DNA of 64,000 nt from Streptomyces sp. DvalAA-43. Lineage in GTDB: Bacteria > Actinomycetota > Actinomycetes > Streptomycetales > Streptomycetaceae. Below are positions 1-9,961 of this stretch, one piece after another. The stretch lies in contig NZ_FMBW01000031.1 in the NCBI RefSeq assembly GCF_900091725.1, forward strand, positions 62,001 to 126,000. The letters run 5' to 3'. The first letter of the stretch is position 1. Each line of letters begins with the position of its first letter. The notes under the pieces were generated by a model. It was not told the DNA's origin. It searched no databases and was given only the letters and a program-made list of their open reading frames with translations. Both the position numbers and the translations under genes were made by a program.

Positions 1-274
1 TCAATGGAGTGTTCTCGTGCTCCCAGCGGATGTACGGAGTGTGCGGCTCGGTTACTACGCGGACGCGCCGAACGGTCTTGCCCCCCTGGGTGAGCCGCCG
101 AATCATCGACAACCACGAATCCATAAAGGCGTTGTCGGTTGCTCCCCCGAGCCACTTCTCGTACGGGCCCTCCTCCAGGGGAACTGAGTATTCGTCCCTC
201 AGTTCCAGATGGAAGGCATCGTGTGCGGCGTCCTCAATGAGCCGGTTGCGCTCGGCGCTGGAGATCAGCTCCAC
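1..274 (-). CDS. DUF6879-like protein, 3' end outside window
   Basis: The reverse strand reads an open frame from a GTG at 274 to base 1 without a stop, so the C-terminus lies outside the window. A GGAGGA ribosome site sits about 5 nt before the GTG. The 91 visible residues (an acidic start, then a central YEKWLGG segment, VRRVRVVTEP and YIRWEHENTPL) match the pattern of the streptomycete DUF6879 family, whose members usually lie next to short regulatory genes and have no established activity. It follows the small ORF at 234-506 with an overlap, which suggests one transcript. Family assignment is from memory of the motif; function is unknown. Confidence 0.7.
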   Translation of the reverse strand, partial: MELISSAERNRLIEDAAHDAFHLELRDEYSVPLEEGPYEKWLGGATDNAFMDSWLSMIRRLTQGGKTVRRVRVVTEPHTPYIRWEHENTPL

Positions 275-506
275 GCGGTTCCTCCAGTAGCGCTGTGATC
301 GCGGCCTTGGAGACCTCGACCACGGTCTCGTAGCCCGGAATCGACATCTGGGACAGGGCCTCGGGATCAGTCACCTCCCGACCCTGCACAACGTACGTGC
401 CGCCCGGCGTGAGGACCACGAGCGGGTCCTTAAGACGCCTGAACTCGCCAGACAAGATCCCCGACAGAATCAAGCTCAGACGGTGGCATCCTGCTGTTCC
501 AGCCAT
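234..506 (-). CDS. Small hypothetical protein paired with DUF6879 gene
   Basis: A 90-residue ORF on the reverse strand. Its 3' end overlaps the start of the DUF6879-like gene and its ATG at 506 lies inside the 3' end of the upstream hydrolase (stop at 476). The middle (GEFRRLKDPLVVLTPGGTY) reads like a real protein, while the first 15 residues do not, so a later TTG start is possible. No domain is recognised. Overlap on both sides suggests translational coupling in one short operon. Existence is likely but not certain. Confidence 0.5.
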   Translation of the reverse strand: MAGTAGCHRLSLILSGILSGEFRRLKDPLVVLTPGGTYVVQGREVTDPEALSQMSIPGYETVVEVSKAAITALLEEPRGADLQRRAQPAH

Positions 507-1426
507 TTTGAAATCACTTGGTTTGTTTCCTCGGGCATTTCCTCCTGAATCCAGTGACCGCAGTCCAGGCCGACCACTTCCACATTGGGCACGAACTCTG
601 TCAGGGTCTCGGACCTCGGGACCGCCAAGTCCCGGTCGCCGTAGATCATGAGGGCGGGCTGCTGGATGATCGGGTCCACGTCCGCCAGCAGGTGCCAGTT
701 ACGGTCGAGATTCCGGTACCAGTTGATGCCGCCCGTGAATCCCGACGCTTCGAACCCGGAGATGTAGACGGCCAGGTCGCTGTCGCTCATGACAGGCTCA
801 CCGAGCGGTGCTTCCGCCAGGGCGAGGTTGATAAACGCCATGCCTGGCTCAGGGGGCGCCGGGAGTACGTTCTTCCGGTAGAGGTTGCGGATGAACTGGC
901 TTGTGTTCGCATCGAACACGGCGTCCGCAACGCCCGGCTGTCGATTGAAGTGGACGAAGTAGAAGTCGCCGCCGAGGAACTGTTCCATGACCTCGATCCA
1001 CGGCGTTTCACCGCGCACCTGGTAAGGCAAGGACAGGTTGATCACCTTGTTCACACGGTTGGGGTGCAGCAGGGCCAGCGACCAGACGACGAACCCACCC
1101 CAGTCATGGCCGACGAAGGTGGCCTCGTCGTATCCGTAGTGGTCAAGGAGCGCGACGAGGTCGCCCGACAGGTGCTCGATGTCGTAGTCCGTCACTTCGG
1201 CCGGGCAGGATGAGTTACCGAAACCCCGCTGGTTCGGTGCGATGACGTGGTAGCCGGCTTCTACGAGGACGGGCATCAGGTGACGCCAGGAGTACGCGTG
1301 CTCAGGCCAGCCGTGGCAGAGCACGATGGGCTTTCCCTTGTTTTCTCGTCCTGCTTCGAAGACTTCGAGTTCCACGCCGTTGACCGGAATAATAATGGGC
1401 TCGGGGAAATCGGTAGAATTTGCCAT
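476..1426 (-). CDS. Alpha/beta hydrolase, epoxide hydrolase type
   Basis: A 316-residue alpha/beta hydrolase. The oxyanion-hole motif HGWP is at residues 38-41, the nucleophile elbow GHDWGG has Asp108 as expected for an epoxide hydrolase or dehalogenase rather than Ser, an acid lies in YGDRDLAVP and the catalytic His in DCGHW (about residue 291). These are the residues of soluble epoxide hydrolases, which open epoxides to vicinal diols in the cytoplasm; a haloalkane dehalogenase cannot be excluded. The 5' end of the gene uses A/T-rich codons unusual for the rest of the window, which hints at recent acquisition. No partner gene indicates a substrate. Confidence 0.85.
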   Translation of the reverse strand: MANSTDFPEPIIIPVNGVELEVFEAGRENKGKPIVLCHGWPEHAYSWRHLMPVLVEAGYHVIAPNQRGFGNSSCPAEVTDYDIEHLSGDLVALLDHYGYDEATFVGHDWGGFVVWSLALLHPNRVNKVINLSLPYQVRGETPWIEVMEQFLGGDFYFVHFNRQPGVADAVFDANTSQFIRNLYRKNVLPAPPEPGMAFINLALAEAPLGEPVMSDSDLAVYISGFEASGFTGGINWYRNLDRNWHLLADVDPIIQQPALMIYGDRDLAVPRSETLTEFVPNVEVVGLDCGHWIQEEMPEETNQVISKWLEQQDATV

Positions 1427-1545
1427 CGTGTTTCCTTATTGCTTTCAGGGTGATTGGGATTAGGCGAAGTTCCCGAAGATGGTTCGGGTTGTCGAATCGC
1501 GAACTCTTCGCGCAGCGGGGGACCTGCATGGAATGAAAGTCTGAC

Positions 1546-1570
1546 ACTGAGATCACTGAGATCACTGAGA
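1546..1570. repeat. Short tandem repeat upstream of hydrolase
   Basis: The 9-mer ACTGAGATC is repeated in tandem nearly three times, about 120 bases upstream of the epoxide hydrolase start. It lies in the 250-base gap between the hydrolase and the YdeI-like gene. It could be a regulator site or simple slippage; nothing else is seen in the gap. Confidence 0.6.
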
Positions 1571-1675
1571 CGCGACACGAAACGGTTACGCTTCGCGACA
1601 TCGCCTTTCCTGAGGCTCCCTATAAGCCTCCGCGGGCCTTGATGCCCTTGATCTGAGCGTTGACCGAGCGGTCGA

Positions 1676-2257
1676 TCATGACGGCCGCTCAGACCTTGCC
1701 ATCGACGCCACTATCCGCTCCAAGCGGGCCAGCCGCGTCTTCTCGGTACGGGCGGTGACCAGACCGAGGTACAGCGCGAACTGGTCGGACTTGCGGAGCG
1801 TGTCGTAGAACGCCCGCGCTGCCGGGTTCGCATCGAGGGCTTCGATGAGATCCGGTGGTGCGGTGGCGTTCTTCGGCGAGGCATATGCCCTCGCCCAGCG
1901 GCCGTCTGCCCGCGCCGCCTCGGCCTCGGCAAGGCCGCGGGGGCGCATCCGGCCCGCCGCGATCAGCGCCTCGGCCTTGTCGACGTTCACCTGCGACCAG
2001 GCGGAGCGGGGGCTGCGGGGTGTCGTGCGCTGCAGAAAGTACGAGTCGTTGAAGCCCCGCCGCTGACCGTCGATCCAGCCGAAGCAGAGCACCGTGTCGA
2101 CCAGCTCTTCCCAGGTGAGCGACGGGATGCCGGTATGCTTCCTGGCGATCTTCACCCAGAGCGCGGTCCGTTCCCCGTGATGCGTGTCGAGCCAGGCCTC
2201 AAGCTTGGCCGGGCTCGCGGGGACAAGGATCTCGACGCCGTCCTCGTATTTCTGCAT
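1676..2257 (-). CDS. YdeI/OmdA-like family protein
   Basis: A 193-residue protein with the layout of the YdeI/OmpD-associated family: an N-terminal segment (LEAWLDTHHGERTALWVKIA), the signature around VDTVLCFGWIDGQRR, then a C-terminal helical part ending in a run of basic helices. Members have been linked to bacteriocin or peptide protection in some bacteria, but the biochemical role is not established. It is a single gene on the reverse strand; the nearest downstream gene is the epoxide hydrolase 250 bases away. Confidence 0.8.
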   Translation of the reverse strand: MQKYEDGVEILVPASPAKLEAWLDTHHGERTALWVKIARKHTGIPSLTWEELVDTVLCFGWIDGQRRGFNDSYFLQRTTPRSPRSAWSQVNVDKAEALIAAGRMRPRGLAEAEAARADGRWARAYASPKNATAPPDLIEALDANPAARAFYDTLRKSDQFALYLGLVTARTEKTRLARLERIVASMARSERPS

Positions 2258-3140
2258 AAACCGCAGACTAGAGGCCTTATAGGACAGATGATGACCTACT
2301 TGGGCGACCTGGCCGGCTCACTACTTGACGAGCTTCGCCCTGCTGCCACAGGCCACCCGTCGAGTCGATGAACTGCTTGAGCTGACGGCCGACGTCAAGG
2401 TCGCGTACTCCGATGTGCCGGATCTCCCCGCTGTGGCCGCCTGGAGGAACCCGACGAACCGGGCGGCGCGGTCAGTAGGTTGACGCAGGTTGCGGTACAG
2501 GTGCACGGGCCGTAGTAGGGCAGGCCAGCGTCCGCCTCGGCCAGCGGTTCACCCTCAGCACACAGCAGTTCACGATCTCGGTAGCAAGTGCTGGGAACGC
2601 ATCCCCAAGTCGTGGGTACAGCCCACCTGCCACCACGGCGCCGTACATGTCGCAGGCCATGAGAAGCGCCAGAGGTTGAAGAACAAGCTGAGTGAACGAT
2701 TGGTAGCCCCCTCCGGGACCCCGAGGGGGCTACCGTCGTTCAGGCCGCGGGTGCGGCGCCCCTCCGCAGGGGCGTCCCCCACTGTCTCGGTCAGACCGCC
2801 TCCGTTCCGCACGCGACCACGGACTGTCGCCTTCCCCGGCCCTGACCGAGCTGGCCGACCTGACGGGCGGCAGCAGGCTCAACACGCTCAGCCTGTCGAC
2901 GCCGCGCAAGCTCGCGAGCGGAGTCTGAACGGCACACCGACCTCCGTGCGACAGCGTGCCGTCGTTGCATCGCTGATGCACTGGGCTATTGCGGACAGCG
3001 GGGGCTCCCGCGCCCGGGCGGCCCGCGATTGAGTGAGGGCGCTCCGGTCCAGGGAAGGTCTTCGACCCTGTTCCCGTCGTGACGCGTACCCGTCATAATC
3101 CGTGGGTCGACCCCCCACGGCAGACGGAGGCAGTTCTCGT
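2258..3140. other. Gap of about 880 bases with no supported gene
   Basis: Open frames here are short, overlap one another and lack ribosome sites. One plus-strand frame around 2295-2480 reads protein-like (RRVDELLELTADVKVAY) but has no start and ends quickly; another around 2835-2930 does the same. They may be remnants of a decayed gene. The only clear element is the hairpin at 2702-2734. The last 60 bases carry the ribosome site of the PI-PLC gene. Confidence 0.6.
2702..2734. terminator. Strong hairpin, probable terminator
   Basis: GGTAGCCCCCTC and its exact reverse complement GAGGGGGCTACC form a 12-bp stem around a 9-base loop. The flanks GAACGA and TCGTTC add six more pairs with a small bulge. 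No U-tract follows, as is usual in Streptomyces. Which transcript it ends is unclear, because no intact gene flanks it closely. Confidence 0.6.
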
Positions 3141-4034
3141 ATGAGCCCGTACACCGCCACTCGCCGGAACTTCCTGGCCGGTGCCCTCGCCGCCACCGCC
3201 ACCGTCCTGATCGGCGCGGGCCCCGCCGGTGCCGGGACCCGCCAAGTCCGCGCCACCCAGGACTGGATGGGCGCCATCCCGGACGCCACCGCGCTGCAAC
3301 GCCTCACGATCCCCGGTTCGCACGACTCCGGTGCCCGCTACGGCGGCCCGTGGACCGAGTGCCAGAACACCACGATCGCCGAGCAGTTGGACAGCGGCAT
3401 ACGCTTCCTCGACGTACGGTGCCGGATCACCGGCGGCTCCTTCGCGATCCACCACGGCGCCTCGTACCAGAACCTGATGTTCGGCGATGTGCTGGGCGCC
3501 TGCTGGGACTTCCTGGCGGCGCACCCCTCCGAGACCGTGCTGATGCGGGTCAAGCAGGAGTACTCGGAGGAGAGCGACGCGGCGTTCCGGGCGGTCTTCG
3601 ACGACTACCTCGACAACCGGGGCTGGCGCCCGCTGTTCCGCATCGACTCCTCGCTGCCCTCGCTGGGCGAGGCGCGCGGCAAGGTCGTGCTGCTGGCCGA
3701 CAACGGCGGACTGCCCGGTGTCCGGTACGCCGACGCGGAGCTCTTCGACATCCAGGACGACTACATGGCGGAGCCGTTCGGCAAGTACCCGAAGATCGAG
3801 GCCCAGTTCCGCAAGGCCGCCCAGCAGCCCGGCAAGCTGTTCATGAACTACGTCAGCACGGCCGCCCTGATGCCGCCGCGCTGGAACGCGGACCGGCTCA
3901 ACCCGCAGGTCCAGTCGTTCCTGGACGGCTCGGAGGCGGCGGGCTGGACCGGGCTCGGAATCGTCCCGCTGGACTTCCCGGCCACCCGGTCCGGCCTGGT
4001 CGAGTCGCTGATCCGGCACAATCCGGGGGTCTGA
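3141..4034 (+). CDS. Secreted PI-specific phospholipase C domain protein
   Basis: A 297-residue exported protein. Residues 1-32 are a Tat-type signal (twin Arg 8-9 in TRRNFLAG followed by an Ala-rich stretch). The mature part is a PI-PLC X-domain TIM barrel: catalytic His61 in IPGSHDSG and the second His in FAIHHG (104-105), with the metal/substrate region DVRC between them. The family cleaves phosphatidylinositol or glycosyl-PI. The ATG at 3141 is preferred over the longer frame because GGAGG lies 10 bases upstream and it places the twin arginines correctly. It stands alone, convergent with the histidine kinase gene. Confidence 0.9.
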   Translation: MSPYTATRRNFLAGALAATATVLIGAGPAGAGTRQVRATQDWMGAIPDATALQRLTIPGSHDSGARYGGPWTECQNTTIAEQLDSGIRFLDVRCRITGGSFAIHHGASYQNLMFGDVLGACWDFLAAHPSETVLMRVKQEYSEESDAAFRAVFDDYLDNRGWRPLFRIDSSLPSLGEARGKVVLLADNGGLPGVRYADAELFDIQDDYMAEPFGKYPKIEAQFRKAAQQPGKLFMNYVSTAALMPPRWNADRLNPQVQSFLDGSEAAGWTGLGIVPLDFPATRSGLVESLIRHNPGV

Positions 4035-4119
4035 GCCCGAGCCGTCGCAGCGCTTGCCCTGTCGGAGGGCAAGGCGGTGACCGTCGCGCCGGTTCGCCGC
4101 GCATCGCACCGCACCGCGC

Positions 4120-5547
4120 TCACAGCTCCGGCGGCGGTGTCGGCGCCCCCGGCAGCCGGATCGAGGCGACCGTGCCCGGTCCGTCCGTCGCCGGGTGCAG
4201 GGCGATCTCGCCGCCCGCCTGCTGGACCGTGCGGGCCACGATCGACAGGCCCAGGCCCGAACCGGGGAGCTGGCGGGCGGACGGGGAGCGCCAGAAGCGT
4301 TCGAAGACGTGCGGGAGTTCGTCGGCGGGGATGCCGGGGCCCTGGTCCCGTACGGTCAGTTCGCCGTCGCGCAGGGCGATCTCGATCGTGCCGCGCGCCG
4401 GGCTGAACTTGACCGCGTTGTCCAGGACGTTGACCACCGCCCGTTCCAGCGCGGCGGGCTCGGCCCGTACGTACCAGGGGGTCAGGTCCGCCCTGATGGT
4501 CAGCTCGGGGCCGCGCAGCCGGGCGCGTTCCAGGGCCGTGTCCGCGATGTCGTGCAGCGCGACGACCTGGAGCGGGCCGGGGCCGGGGGCGTCGGGGCGG
4601 GCCAGTTCCTGGAGGTCGCCGATGAGCGAGGCCAGCTCGGTCATCTGGGCCTTGACCGAGGTCATCAGGGCCCTGCGGTCGTCGGGCGGGATGGCGCGGC
4701 CGGTGTCGTCGCTGCGGGCGAGGAGCTCGACGTTGGTGCGCAGGGACGTCAGGGGGGTGCGCAGCTCATGGCCCGCGTCGGCGATCAGCTGGGCCTGGCG
4801 GTCGCGGGAGCTGGCCAGGGACGCGGTCATCGAGTTGAAGGAGCGGGACAGCCGGGCGATCTCGTCCTCGCCCTCGACCGGGATCCGGACGGTGAGGTCC
4901 TCGGTACGGGCGACGTGCTCGACGGCCTCGGTGAGCTCGTCGACGGGGCGCAGCCCGGTACGGGCCACCCAGAGACCGGCCGCGCCCGCGCCCACGGCGC
5001 CGATGCCGGCGACGGCCAGGAGCACCCAGGCGAGGGTGGAGAGCGGGTCGTCGATCTCGCTCATCGGACGGGCGACGGAGACCGCCAGGCTTCCCGGGAC
5101 CAGGCCGGGCACCGCGTTGCGGGTCTCGTACGCGTAGGTGTACACGCGCATCTTCTTGCCGCTCTTCGTGCTGGCGGTGTGCAGGGCGTTGTCCCGCACA
5201 CCGGCGGCCACGGCGATGTCGGCGGCCGTCACACCGATCGGCGAGGCCCCGGCGGAGGTGCAGGTGCTCCCGGACACGGTGACGAGCTGCACGGTGTACG
5301 TCCCCCCGATCGGCGGGACGGTCGCCCGGTCGGGGTGGGTGCAGGCGATGAACAGCTTCTGCATGTAGTCCTCGCTGACCGAGACATTGCGCAGCGAGGC
5401 GTCCATCTGGTTCTCCAGCTGCACCTTCGTCACGAACCAGCAGGCCGCCGCGACCGCCGCCACCGCGACCGCCACCGCCGTCGCCACCAGCAGCGCGAGC
5501 CGGGAGCGCAGCGGCAGGGCGCGGAGCCGGTGCAGGGTGCCGGTCAT
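4120..5547 (-). CDS. Sensor histidine kinase of a two-component system
   Basis: A 475-residue membrane kinase. One TM helix lies at about 16-40, an extracytoplasmic sensor region of about 120 residues follows, a second TM helix is at about 170-195, then a HAMP domain. The H-box is HELRTPL (His near 260), the N-box [10 protein letters not shown], and the G-boxes DQGPGIP and GSGLGLSIV. The architecture resembles MprB/TcrY-type kinases that pair with OmpR regulators. Its ATG overlaps the stop of the upstream response regulator gene (ATGA), so the two are translated together. The signal sensed is unknown. Confidence 0.93.
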   Translation of the reverse strand: MTGTLHRLRALPLRSRLALLVATAVAVAVAAVAAACWFVTKVQLENQMDASLRNVSVSEDYMQKLFIACTHPDRATVPPIGGTYTVQLVTVSGSTCTSAGASPIGVTAADIAVAAGVRDNALHTASTKSGKKMRVYTYAYETRNAVPGLVPGSLAVSVARPMSEIDDPLSTLAWVLLAVAGIGAVGAGAAGLWVARTGLRPVDELTEAVEHVARTEDLTVRIPVEGEDEIARLSRSFNSMTASLASSRDRQAQLIADAGHELRTPLTSLRTNVELLARSDDTGRAIPPDDRRALMTSVKAQMTELASLIGDLQELARPDAPGPGPLQVVALHDIADTALERARLRGPELTIRADLTPWYVRAEPAALERAVVNVLDNAVKFSPARGTIEIALRDGELTVRDQGPGIPADELPHVFERFWRSPSARQLPGSGLGLSIVARTVQQAGGEIALHPATDGPGTVASIRLPGAPTPPPEL

Positions 5548-6275
5548 CCGTCACCGCCGCCGGAGCGGAGCGCGTAGCCGACCCCCCGCACCGTGTGCAC
5601 GAGGCGCGGTTCACCGCCCGCCTCCGTCTTGCGGCGCAGGTACATCACGTACACGTCCAGGGAGTTGGAGCTCGGCTCGAAGTCGAAGCCCCATACGGCC
5701 TTGAGGATCTGCTCGCGGGTCAGCACCTGCCGGGGGTGGGCCAGGAACATCTCCAGGAGGGTGAACTCGGTACGGGTCAGCTCGACCCGGCGGGTGCCCC
5801 GGGTGACCTCCCGGGTGGCGAGGTTCATCCGCAGGTCCGCGAAGGCCAGCTCGTTGTCGTCGGGGACGCCGCCGCCCGCCGCGGCCGCGTACGAGCTGCG
5901 GCGCAGCAGGGCCCGGATACGGGCGAAGAGCTCGTCCAGCTCGAAGGGCTTGACCAGGTAGTCGTCGGCACCCGCGTCGAGGCCGGTGACCCGGTCGCCG
6001 ACGGTGTCGCGGGCGGTGAGCATCAGGATCGGGGTGGTGGTGCCCGCGGAGCGGAGCCGCCGGGCGGCGGTCAGGCCGTCCATCCGGGGCATCTGGATGT
6101 CGAGGACGATGAGGTCGGGGGCGTACGACTCGGCCCTGGCGAGGGCGTCGAGACCGTCGACGGCCACCTCGGTGCCGTAGCCCTCGAACGCGAGGCTGCG
6201 TTGCAGGGCCTCACGTACGGCGGGCTCGTCGTCGACGATCAGGATGCGCTGCGGATCGTCCTCGGCGGGGCTCAT
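5544..6275 (-). CDS. OmpR-family response regulator
   Basis: A 243-residue regulator with a receiver domain (acidic pocket in IVDDEPAV, phospho-acceptor Asp in LIVLDIQMP, Lys in YLVKPF) and a C-terminal winged helix ([26 protein letters not shown] to [10 protein letters not shown] and VRGVGYAL). It is cotranscribed with the kinase at 4120-5547 through a 4-base overlap. An HtrA-like protease gene lies just upstream in the same direction, the arrangement seen for MprAB-type envelope stress systems, so control of that protease is plausible but inferred. Confidence 0.93.
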   Translation of the reverse strand: MSPAEDDPQRILIVDDEPAVREALQRSLAFEGYGTEVAVDGLDALARAESYAPDLIVLDIQMPRMDGLTAARRLRSAGTTTPILMLTARDTVGDRVTGLDAGADDYLVKPFELDELFARIRALLRRSSYAAAAGGGVPDDNELAFADLRMNLATREVTRGTRRVELTRTEFTLLEMFLAHPRQVLTREQILKAVWGFDFEPSSNSLDVYVMYLRRKTEAGGEPRLVHTVRGVGYALRSGGGDG

Positions 6276-6322
6276 CGTTCCTCGTCCTCTTCTCGTTCCC
6301 GTACGGCTGTGCCTTCCGGCCC

Positions 6323-6529
6323 TCAGCCTCGCACGGCCGTGGCGCGCCGTCGTGCGGCCCGGCGTCTGCGGCCGGTGGTGGTGGCGGTCGTGGTGGTGGC
6401 AGCGGTGGTCGCGGTCGCGGTACGGAGCTCCGGGGCCCGGTCCGTGCCGTGCGGGGCCCGTTCGGTCACGAGGGCGAGGGGGAGGGCCAGGTCGGCCGGG
6501 CCGGTGGGGGTGTGGGCGGGGTGGTGCAT
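6323..6529 (-). CDS. Small hypothetical ORF coupled to protease gene
   Basis: A 68-residue ORF starts 10 bases after the protease stop codon. A GAGGAG ribosome site overlaps that stop, which is what one expects of a translationally coupled gene. The product is Ala/Thr-rich in the middle with an Arg-rich end and has no recognised domain. It may be real, or a frame kept open by composition; the well-placed ribosome site is the main argument for it. Confidence 0.4.
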   Translation of the reverse strand: MHHPAHTPTGPADLALPLALVTERAPHGTDRAPELRTATATTAATTTTATTTGRRRRAARRRATAVRG

Positions 6530-6539
6530 GGGTGTCTCC

Positions 6540-7679
6540 TCAGGAGCCGTTGCCGGACCGCAGGGTGTCGAGGTCGGCCTTGAGCGTGTTCACCGGGATG
6601 GCGAAGCCGAGACCCACGCTGCCCGCGCTCGAACTTTCGGAGCCGCCGGACGAACTCGCCGAGTACATCGCGGAGTTGATGCCGATGATCTCGCCGTTCA
6701 TATTGATCAGCGCACCGCCGGAGTTGCCGGGGTTGAGCGAGGCGTCGGTCTGGATGGCCTTGTACGTGGTGGTGGAGTCGCCGGTGTCGCCGTTGAACTG
6801 CCGGCCGCCGAACTCGAACGGCCACTGCTGGCCGCCGCCCTGTCCGCCGCCGTTCTGTCCGCCCTGGCTCCGGCCGCTGCCGTCCTCCTTGGCGACGGTG
6901 ACATCGCGGTCGAGGGCGGAGACGATGCCGCTGGTGACGGTGCCGGTGAGGCCCTCGGGCGAGCCGATCGCGACGACCTGGTCGCCGACCGCCACGGCCG
7001 AGGAGTCGCCCAGCGTGGCCGTCTTCAGCCCGCTCGCCCCCTGGAGCTTGATGAGCGCGAGGTCCTTGTCGGGGTCGGTGCCGACGACCTGCGCGGTGTA
7101 TGTCCTGCCCGTGCTGAGCGCCACCTTGACCGACGAGGCGCCGGAGATGACGTGGTTGTTGGTGACGATCTCGCCGTCGGAGGTGATGATCACGCCGGAG
7201 CCGGTGGACTCGCCCGCCGTCGAGGTCGCGTTGATCTCGACGATCATCGGCGAGACGGCCTTGGCGACACCGGCGACGGTGCCCTTGCTGCTCTGCGAGA
7301 CGGTGGTGCCGGGGACGACACTGCTCGCGCTGTTCGTGCTGTTGCCGGTGAGCTGCTCGATGACGGTGGCGGTGCCGCCGCCGACGATCGCCGCCGCGAT
7401 CGCCACGGCCGCCAGCAGGGCGACCGGCCGCCTGGCCCGGTGCCGAGGCGCGGCCGGCTCCTGGGGCGCGGGCGGCGGGAAGGCGGGACCGTCGCCGCCG
7501 TGTCCACCCTGCCCGCCGTGTCCGTCGGCGCCGTTCCCGCCGGGCCACACGGTGGTTCCGGGGCCCGTCGCGACCGGCTGCGCGGGGCGGTATGACGGCG
7601 GCGGCGGGTAGGCCGCGTCGCCGTTGCCGTACGAGGGGTACATCGGGTACTCGCCGCTCGGGCGCTGGCTCTCTGTCAT
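6540..7679 (-). CDS. HtrA/DegP-type trypsin-like serine protease, no PDZ
   Basis: A 379-residue membrane-anchored protease. The first 100 residues are Pro/Gly-rich and cytoplasmic, a TM helix follows (PVALLAAVAIAAAIVGGG), and the outside part is an HtrA trypsin fold with His in NNHVISGA, Asp in DPDKDLALIKL and Ser in NPGNSGGALINMNGE. The protein ends right after GFAIPVNTL, so the usual C-terminal PDZ domain is absent. The start at 7679 gives MTESQRP, typical for these proteins. It lies directly upstream of the two-component genes at 4120-6275 and may be part of their envelope-stress output. Confidence 0.9.
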   Translation of the reverse strand: MTESQRPSGEYPMYPSYGNGDAAYPPPPSYRPAQPVATGPGTTVWPGGNGADGHGGQGGHGGDGPAFPPPAPQEPAAPRHRARRPVALLAAVAIAAAIVGGGTATVIEQLTGNSTNSASSVVPGTTVSQSSKGTVAGVAKAVSPMIVEINATSTAGESTGSGVIITSDGEIVTNNHVISGASSVKVALSTGRTYTAQVVGTDPDKDLALIKLQGASGLKTATLGDSSAVAVGDQVVAIGSPEGLTGTVTSGIVSALDRDVTVAKEDGSGRSQGGQNGGGQGGGQQWPFEFGGRQFNGDTGDSTTTYKAIQTDASLNPGNSGGALINMNGEIIGINSAMYSASSSGGSESSSAGSVGLGFAIPVNTLKADLDTLRSGNGS

Positions 7680-7811
7680 GCCTATGAGCGTGTCCGGCCA
7701 AGATGAGAGAAGCCTGAGCACGTCCTGAGAAGCCCGGCAGAAGCTCGTATGCCCGATATAAGGACCGCCTGCCGACCACCGCGAAGACCACCGCGAGGAC
7801 CGGCGTGCGGG

Positions 7812-8858
7812 CTACCTCGCCCCGGCCGCCGGAGGCTCACCGCAGCCGCAGGAGCGCCGTACCACCAGCGCCGACGGGAACTGCTTCAGCCGCTCCCGCC
7901 GCGACCCCGTCACCCGCAGCGAGTCGTCGAGCACCAGGTCCACCGCGGCCCGAGCCATCGCCGGGCGGTCCGAGGAGACCGTCGTCAGCGGCGGATCGGT
8001 CAGGCCCGCTTCCTTCACGTCGTCGAAGCCCGCCACCGCGAGCTCCCCGGGCACATCGATCCGCAGCTCGCGCGCGGCCCGCAGCACCCCGATGGCCTGG
8101 TCGTCCGTCGAGCAGAAGATCGCCGGCGGCCGGTCCGGCCCGGCGAGCAGCTTCAGCGCCACCTGATAGGCGTCGTAACGGTTGTACGGGGCCTGGAAGA
8201 GCCGGCCCTCCGTCGAGCGGCCCGACTCCTGCATCGCCCGGCGCCAGCCCTCGACATGGTCGGCGACCGGGTCGCCGACCGCCGGGGTGGACTCCACGCC
8301 GCCGAGGCACGCCACGTACGCGTTGCCGTGCTCCAGCAGGTGCCGGGTGGCGAGTTGGGCGCCGCCGACATCGTCGGTGACGACCGCGACGTCGTCGATC
8401 GCCTCCGGCCGCTCGTGCAGCAGCACGACCCGCGCGTCCCACGCCTCTATCTCGGCCGCCGCCCGCTCGCTGGGGCCCTGGCTGACCAGGATCAGGCCGG
8501 AGACCCGCATGCCGAGGAAGGCCCGCAGATAGTGGACCTCGCGCTCGTCGCGGTAGTCGGAGTTGCCGACGAGGACCATCTTTCCGCGCTCGGCGGCGGC
8601 CTGTTCGACCGCGTGCGCCATCTCCGCGAAGAACGGCTGCCGGGCGTCCGGCACGATCATTCCTATGAGGTCGGTCCGCCGCGAGGCCATCGCCTGGGCG
8701 ACCCGGTCGGGCCGGTAGCCCAGCTCCTTGATCGCGGCGAGCACCCGCTCGCGCGTGGCCGGGGCGACCGGCCTCGGCCCGTTGTTGATGACGTAGCTGA
8801 CGACCGCTGTCGACGTCCCCGCCAGTCTCGCCACATCGTCCCGCGTCACCTTGGCCAC
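7812..8858 (-). CDS. LacI-family transcriptional regulator
   Basis: A 348-residue LacI-type repressor. The N-terminal helix-turn-helix reads [20 protein letters not shown] with the hinge helix region after [11 protein letters not shown], followed by a periplasmic-binding-protein-like effector domain ([16 protein letters not shown] through [18 protein letters not shown] and VAGFDD). The end carries CGCG, possibly a metal or redox site. It starts 24 bases after the glnR stop on the same strand. No sugar gene is adjacent, so the effector is unknown. Confidence 0.92.
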   Translation of the reverse strand: MAKVTRDDVARLAGTSTAVVSYVINNGPRPVAPATRERVLAAIKELGYRPDRVAQAMASRRTDLIGMIVPDARQPFFAEMAHAVEQAAAERGKMVLVGNSDYRDEREVHYLRAFLGMRVSGLILVSQGPSERAAAEIEAWDARVVLLHERPEAIDDVAVVTDDVGGAQLATRHLLEHGNAYVACLGGVESTPAVGDPVADHVEGWRRAMQESGRSTEGRLFQAPYNRYDAYQVALKLLAGPDRPPAIFCSTDDQAIGVLRAARELRIDVPGELAVAGFDDVKEAGLTDPPLTTVSSDRPAMARAAVDLVLDDSLRVTGSRRERLKQFPSALVVRRSCGCGEPPAAGAR

Positions 8859-8882
8859 GCGCGGCAGTCTACGCGGATATAC

Positions 8883-9686
8883 CTACCTTCCGGCAGGCCG
8901 GACCGGGGCTTCTTCCGGCAGCCCGACGGGGAGCGACTGCTCCGAACGGGTTACGGGTTCGGCGGCCGCCCTCGCCGCGGCCCGGTCCTTGGCCTCCTCG
9001 GCCGCGCGCTCCACCTTCTCGGGCGTCACGAACCGGTAGCCGACGTTGCGGACCGTGCCGATCAGCGACTCGTGCTCGGGGCCGAGCTTGGCGCGCAGCC
9101 GCCGCACATGGACGTCGACCGTGCGCGTACCGCCGAAGTAGTCGTAGCCCCAGACCTCCTGGAGCAGCTGGGCGCGGGTGAAGACCCGGCCCGGGTGCTG
9201 TGCCAGGTACTTGAGCAGTTCGAATTCCTTGAAGGTCAGGTCCAGGACCCGGCCCTTCAGCTTCGCGCTGTACGTGGCCTCGTCGACGGAGAGGTCGCCG
9301 TTGCGGATCTCCATCGGGGAGTCGTCGGAGGTGATCTGCTGCCGGCCGGTGGCCAGCCGCAGCCGGGCTTCGACCTCGGCCGGTCCCGCCGTGTCCAGCA
9401 GCACGTCGTCGATGCCCCAGTCGGCGGTGACGGCCGCGAGACCGCCCTCCGTCACGACGAGGATCAGCGGACAGCCCGGTCCGGTGGACCGCAGCAGCTG
9501 ACAGAGCGACCGCACCTGGGGGAGATCGCGGCGGCCGTCGATCAGGATGACGTCGGCACCGGGGGTGTCGACGAGAGCGGGTCCTTCGGCGGGCGCCACC
9601 CGCACGCTGTGGAGCAGGAGACCGAGGGCGGGGAGCACCTCCGTCGACGGTTGAAGGGCATTCGTCAGGAGCAGCAGTGAACTCAT
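8883..9686 (-). CDS. glnR: GlnR, global nitrogen regulator
   Basis: A 267-residue orphan OmpR-type regulator whose N-terminus ([20 protein letters not shown]) and length match Streptomyces GlnR. Residues 1-120 form an atypical receiver domain and the C-terminal half a winged helix ([41 protein letters not shown]). GlnR activates ammonium assimilation genes (glnA, glnII, amtB operon) and represses gdhA and ureA under nitrogen limitation. The ATG at 9686 is chosen over the longer TTG frame because it gives the known N-terminus. The LacI gene follows 24 bases downstream. Confidence 0.96.
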   Translation of the reverse strand: MSSLLLLTNALQPSTEVLPALGLLLHSVRVAPAEGPALVDTPGADVILIDGRRDLPQVRSLCQLLRSTGPGCPLILVVTEGGLAAVTADWGIDDVLLDTAGPAEVEARLRLATGRQQITSDDSPMEIRNGDLSVDEATYSAKLKGRVLDLTFKEFELLKYLAQHPGRVFTRAQLLQEVWGYDYFGGTRTVDVHVRRLRAKLGPEHESLIGTVRNVGYRFVTPEKVERAAEEAKDRAAARAAAEPVTRSEQSLPVGLPEEAPVRPAGR

Positions 9687-9961
9687 CGCCGCCCACCTGC
9701 CTGGGTCGTCGGTCGATGACCGTTCACGGTTCGCTCGCCCATTACGTCGGTCCTCCTCGTTCCCTGCGAGAGGGGCACTCCCGGGCCGGGCCCGGGGGAG
9801 TATGCGGCACTTCTTCGTACGTTTCGTGCTGGTCCTGCCGGTGCGGCCCCCGCCCCGGGAACCGCTGAGCTTGTGGAAACGTCGCCGTAACAACGCCTGG
9901 AAAGCACAAAAGGACCCGGGGGCTTCTCTGCCCGGATCCTCTTCCCAGCACAATAGCCCAC

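Noticed and set aside
2295..2490. Protein-like frame (RRVDELLELTADVKVAY) as a transposase fragment
   Set aside because: No start codon, no DDE motif and no terminal inverted repeats; only a vague remnant can be claimed.
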